DNA of 64,000 bases from JANQPX01 sp039197065 (GTDB taxonomy: Bacteria; Pseudomonadota; Alphaproteobacteria; Geminicoccales; Geminicoccaceae): assembly GCA_039197065.1 (NCBI GenBank), contig JBCCUL010000022.1, positions 1 through 64,000 on the forward strand. The letters run 5' to 3'. A program made the translations under genes and the position numbers. Shown here piece after piece: positions 60,930 through 64,000 of the stretch. Under the pieces are notes generated by a model. It did not search any database. It saw only the letters and a list, made by a program, of their open reading frames with translations, and was not told where the DNA came from. Each line of letters opens with the position of its first letter. The first letter of the stretch is position 1.

Positions 60930-61820
60930 TTAAGCGAAGGGTCGGAGCTGGTGGCCATAGCGGTCCAAAATGGCGAGGCCGAGGTCGGTCGGGCGCTGGC
61001 ATGGCTCCCGATCGACCACCTCGCCGAGGCCTAGCCGGCGCGCGGTCAGGCGTTTGCCGTAGCAGAGGAACTGGTCGACGGACTGCATCAGGAAGGTGAT
61101 CAGCGGCAGGACGTCGGCATAGAGTCGCTCCGCCTCCTCCTCGCGACCGGCGCGCATGTGATCGTAGATCTTGACCTGGACGTCGGCGCATTCGGGGGCG
61201 GGGATCATGCCGACGCAGCCGGCGCGCAGATTGTCAGTGAGCTCCAGTCCTCCCCTGCCGTTCAGGACGGCGAGCGCGCCGTTCGTCGACTTGACGGTGT
61301 CCGCAATTTGAAGCGCTGAGCCCTCGCCTTTAAGGAGCGTGAAGTTCTCGTGGTTGCGGCAAAGGGTGTGCAGGCCTTCGTCCGAAAGTCCGGTGCCTAG
61401 ATATTGCGGCGCATTCTGGATGGCGACCGGGATGGGCGAGGCGTCCATGACCTCGCCGAAAAAGCGGATGAGGTCGGGTTCCCCGATGGGATTCCCCTGA
61501 GGTGGTTGCAGGATGACCCATGCCGCGCCGAGGGCCGCTGCGGCCCTCACATACTCAATCTGCTCGGCAGGCGTTGCGCCGAACACGGTGATCGCGATGG
61601 GCAGCCGACCGGCTATATCCTCGGCGAGCCAGGCCATGACGTCATGGCGTTCCTCGGGTGTGAGCTTGCTGACTTCGGTTGCAAGGCCAAGGGCGGCGAT
61701 GCCGTGCGCTCCGAACGCGATGCAGGCCTCGGCCTGGCGGCGCATCGCTTCCCTGTCGAGCCGGCCGCGCCGGTCGAAGAAGGCGTAGAGAATCGGGTAG
61801 ATGCCGTGAACGTCGTCCAT
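60930..61820 (-). CDS. DapA-family class I aldolase/lyase, not a true dihydrodipicolinate synthase
   Basis: 296 residues with the TIM-barrel DHDPS/NAL fold. The Schiff-base lysine is Lys164 (TLLKGEGS). The catalytic tyrosine of the Y-x-N-x-P motif is replaced (Gln135 in AIQNAPQYL) and the GTTGE substrate loop reads GLATEV (45-50). These changes argue against lysine biosynthesis and for another keto-acid aldolase or dehydratase. TRAP binding protein and lyase genes, both on the minus strand, flank the repeat-protein gene. Confidence 0.8.
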   Translation of the reverse strand: MDDVHGIYPILYAFFDRRGRLDREAMRRQAEACIAFGAHGIAALGLATEVSKLTPEERHDVMAWLAEDIAGRLPIAITVFGATPAEQIEYVRAAAALGAAWVILQPPQGNPIGEPDLIRFFGEVMDASPIPVAIQNAPQYLGTGLSDEGLHTLCRNHENFTLLKGEGSALQIADTVKSTNGALAVLNGRGGLELTDNLRAGCVGMIPAPECADVQVKIYDHMRAGREEEAERLYADVLPLITFLMQSVDQFLCYGKRLTARRLGLGEVVDREPCQRPTDLGLAILDRYGHQLRPFA

Positions 61821-62240
61821 ATCGCTTCCATCCAGGCTCGCAGGTCCAGGTCCTCATTCTCGAACGAAGGGCGAGATAACGCCAGAGAGCGATAAGGTCC
61901 CTGAAGAGAGGGGACGTCGCCTGCCGAATCGGATCGGCTCCGTGCGGTGCCGACGCAGGGCAGCGCAACGCCGCCACCGATGCGGGCTGATGCCGCCTGC
62001 GTTGATTGAAACATCGCTCCGTGAAGTTCTTCACGATGGTTCAAAGTTGGCGTGATGATGATTTTTCGCTGGCGAGATGTCAGCCCATGCATTCTTGACG
62101 GCATATCTCTGTGCGGTGTCAACATATTGATTTAAAGAGTGAAATTGTACGTCAATGCGCTTGCGGTCTCTGCGTTGGCAATGAGCTCTGATGAGCGTCG
62201 GAACGAAAAAATCGGACAAATTTTGTTCTTTGTATCAAGC
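61821..62240. other. Spacer between the DapA-like and secreted-protein genes
   Basis: About 420 bp. No gene, tRNA or clear repeat seen. The part from 62030 on is AT-rich and probably holds divergent promoters. Confidence 0.35.
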
Positions 62241-62262
62241 GTCACAGTAACGAAATTGTGAC
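62241..62262. promoter_or_regulatory. GTCACA-N10-TGTGAC inverted repeat
   Basis: Perfect 6-bp half-sites spaced 10 bases apart, with an extra GTAAC between them. It lies about 70 bp before the start of the small secreted-protein gene, the position of an operator or activator site. The regulator is unknown. Confidence 0.35.
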
Positions 62263-62333
62263 CGGTGATAGCCGTTAAGTCATCAAGTCCGGAACGATTG
62301 TCGGGCCGGAAAAAACAAAAGAAGGTCTTGAAG

Positions 62334-62681
62334 ATGAAAACGTCCATGACCCTGATCGCTCTTGCTTTCGCCATCCCGTCGATCGCCGGCGCTGCGGAAT
62401 TGAAGCCTATGCAGGGTGGATCGTTCACGCTCGGTGATCACGCCGTTTCGATCTACTACACCGCGGACGATCAGCACTACCAGGTGGTCACGACGATCGC
62501 GCCGGAGGCCGGCACGAGCGGTGCGCCGATCCGCTTTGTCGGCATGATGAAGCCCGGCCAGACCGAAGTCGTCTCCATCGGCTCGTTCGGTTCGACGAAG
62601 GCGCCCGAGCGCTTGGAACTGGTCCACACCGGCGAGAGCCTTTCGGTGGTCCAAAAGATTGAAACCGCCCTGGCCGATTGA
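62334..62681 (+). CDS. Small secreted protein of unknown function
   Basis: 115 residues from ATG 62334 (AAGAAGG upstream). A clear signal peptide (MKTSMTLIALAFAIPSIAGA, cleavage before AEL) is followed by a beta-rich domain: SFTLGDHAVSIYYTADDQHY, VVTTIAPEAG and RFVGMMKPGQTEVVSIGSFG. There is no cysteine. I do not recognise the family. It is a stand-alone gene with its own upstream inverted repeat. Confidence 0.65.
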   Translation: MKTSMTLIALAFAIPSIAGAAELKPMQGGSFTLGDHAVSIYYTADDQHYQVVTTIAPEAGTSGAPIRFVGMMKPGQTEVVSIGSFGSTKAPERLELVHTGESLSVVQKIETALAD

Positions 62682-62903
62682 TCGAGCCTATGCCTGACAG
62701 CGTTCGGAGCCAGACCGGAATTCAAACCTGGAATGTCGATCGGCCCCGGCCGATTTCTCCTTGCGTAAGCTTCAATTGACAGGCGCCGATCCCGAAGCGC
62801 CGCCGATGCCGCGACGATCGACGATAGTCCCTTACTGAGCGAAGCCCCTTTTCTTCCGCCAGATTTGCCTTAAAGTCTTGGCCGCCTAATCGGAGAGCCG
62901 GCC

Positions 62904-63887
62904 ATGTCCACGTCGCCAAAGTCCCGACCGACCACAGCAGACGACGCCAGCCAGCGTCTTACCGACGATCAGACCGCCGAGATCGCGACCCTTCGGGACA
63001 GCGTCCAGAAGACCCGGCGCGCCATGGTGCCGGCGCTCGAGGAGATCCTTTACGAGCCTCTCCCGGTGCTCGACCAGGGTTTCATCCGGGTGATCGACTA
63101 TATGGGCGACGATGCGGCGATCGTTCAGGCGGCGCGCGTTTCCTATGGTCGCGGCACCAAGCAGATCAGCAATGATCGCGGGCTGATCAACTACCTGATG
63201 CGCCACCGGCACACCTCGCCGTTCGAAATGTGCGAGATCAAGCTGCATATCAAGCTGCCGATCTTCATCGCGCGTCAGTGGATCCGTCACCGCACCGCCA
63301 ACGTCAACGAATATTCCGCGCGCTACTCCGTGCTCGAGGAGGCGTTCTATACGCCAGCGCCCGAGCATCTCGCCACCCAGTCCCAGACCAATCGGCAGGG
63401 TCGCGCTGACGTGCTCGAAGGCGCGGAATCGAGCGACACGCTTGAGCGTATACGGGCGCACAGTTCGGAGGCTTACGAGCTTTACCTGGACCTCCTCAAC
63501 GAGGACCGCGCCGGTCAGGTAAGTGATCCATCCAAGCGGGGCTTGGCGCGGGAACTGGCGCGTATGACGCTGCCGCTCAACGCCTATACCGAGTGGTATT
63601 GGAAGATCGACCTGCACAATCTCCTGCATTTCTCGGCCCTTCGCGCCGACAGCCACGCGCAATATGAGATCCGCGCCTATGCCGAGGTGCTCTTGGATGT
63701 GCTGAAGCGCTGGGTGCCGTTCACCTATGACGCCTTCATCGACTACCGCCATGAAGGGGCGGAGTTGTCAGCAAAGGCGCTCGCGGTGGTCCGTCGCATG
63801 CTCAAGGGTGAGAAGATTGAACAGGCCGAAAGCGGGCTCTCGCCCCGCGAATGGCGGGATCTGCAGGCGCTGCTCGATCTCGGCTAA
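62904..63887 (+). CDS. thyX: FAD-dependent thymidylate synthase ThyX
   Basis: 327 residues. The ThyX motif RHR-x7-S is at Arg128-Ser138 (RHRTANVNEYS). Also present are HRHTSPFEMCEIKLHIKLPIF (in parts) and LHNLLHFSALRADSHAQYEIR (in parts). It makes dTMP from dUMP using methylene-tetrahydrofolate and FADH2, replacing ThyA. The N-terminal 40 residues are an extra charged extension. It is convergent with the partial gene at the window end. Confidence 0.95.
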   Translation: MSTSPKSRPTTADDASQRLTDDQTAEIATLRDSVQKTRRAMVPALEEILYEPLPVLDQGFIRVIDYMGDDAAIVQAARVSYGRGTKQISNDRGLINYLMRHRHTSPFEMCEIKLHIKLPIFIARQWIRHRTANVNEYSARYSVLEEAFYTPAPEHLATQSQTNRQGRADVLEGAESSDTLERIRAHSSEAYELYLDLLNEDRAGQVSDPSKRGLARELARMTLPLNAYTEWYWKIDLHNLLHFSALRADSHAQYEIRAYAEVLLDVLKRWVPFTYDAFIDYRHEGAELSAKALAVVRRMLKGEKIEQAESGLSPREWRDLQALLDLG

Positions 63888-64000
63888 TCGCCGGTCCGAA
63901 AAGCCTCGGGCACGAAGAACAGGTGATCATGCCGATCGCCTGCTTCGGCGTGGCAGGTGATGCAGAACTGGACGCGCTCGGCATTGTCCCCGCCGCTCAT
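63884..64000 (-). CDS. C-terminal end of a CxxCH heme protein (cytochrome P460-like), partial
   Basis: Only the last 38 codons are in the window. They include the c-type heme motif CITCH in ERVQFCITCHAEAGDRHDH and end LFFVPEAFRTGD. A C-terminal CxxCH followed by a short tail fits cytochrome P460-like proteins, but other small cytochromes are possible. It overlaps the thyX end by 4 bp in convergent orientation. The true start is outside the window. Confidence 0.5.
   Translation of the reverse strand: MSGGDNAERVQFCITCHAEAGDRHDHLFFVPEAFRTGD

Overview
The window is a GC-rich, densely packed chromosomal stretch from an alphaproteobacterium. The evidence is a FliX gene divergent from flgI, a stand-alone FlgJ N-terminal (CheL-like) rod protein, an RpoH heat-shock sigma factor, a PmtA-type methyltransferase, ThyX, a GTG/TTG/ATG start mix and a RIME1-like repeat. 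The order (Hyphomicrobiales or Rhodospirillales-like) cannot be settled by eye.

Layout. 1-2.9 kb: flagellar operon flgI-flgJ-flgN-flgK (minus) behind a near-perfect sigma-54 promoter, with fliX divergent. 3-7.2 kb: a TPR protein and a complete MCE/Mla-type lipid transporter (permease, ATPase, MCE protein, lipoprotein). 7.4-12.4 kb: PadR regulator with an RND efflux pair. 12.6-20.7 kb: PmtA-like methyltransferase, an MsbA-like exporter, acyltransferase-waaA-lpxK (lipid A/Kdo), rpoH and a UbiH-like hydroxylase. 21.2-23 kb: cytochrome c plus PQQ sugar dehydrogenase. 23.7-31.6 kb: tyrS, a hydrolase, cysE-cysteine desulfurase, iscA, ferredoxin and mnmA (sulfur/Fe-S/tRNA thiolation), interrupted by a foreign-looking metallopeptidase-like gene and a MITE, then tRNA-Met(CAT). 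31.8-43 kb: an AT-rich serine hydrolase, rsmA, surA, lptD, lptG, lptF, pepA, holC and a repeat-rich spacer. 43-48 kb: cyclase, then a CobW-DUF1826-alcohol dehydrogenase operon behind a Zur-like box. 47.6-58.5 kb: ndk, small membrane and lipoproteins, sulfotransferase, GNAT, an ABC sugar importer without ATPase, a methyltransferase, a second alcohol dehydrogenase and an EamA exporter. 58.9-64 kb: TRAP binding protein, a 41-residue tandem-repeat protein, a DapA-like lyase, a secreted protein, thyX and the end of a CxxCH protein.

Three things stand out. (1) A probable Zur-controlled operon encodes a glutathione-dependent-type alcohol dehydrogenase that kept its catalytic zinc ligands but lost two of the four structural-zinc cysteines, as expected of a zinc-sparing isoform; the other zinc alcohol dehydrogenase in the window keeps all four. 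(2) A family of short hairpins sits exactly on stop codons of unrelated genes (tyrS, fdx, pepA, sulfotransferase, ABC binding protein). They have the form GTGGYNTGRCCAC, with a compensated base pair and a conserved tail. Looser relatives lie after iscA, surA, rsmA, rpoH and dctP. (3) Two copies of a 77-78 bp palindrome carry a compensated base change, and there are separate MITE and RIME1-like elements. No CRISPR array, prophage or rRNA was seen.
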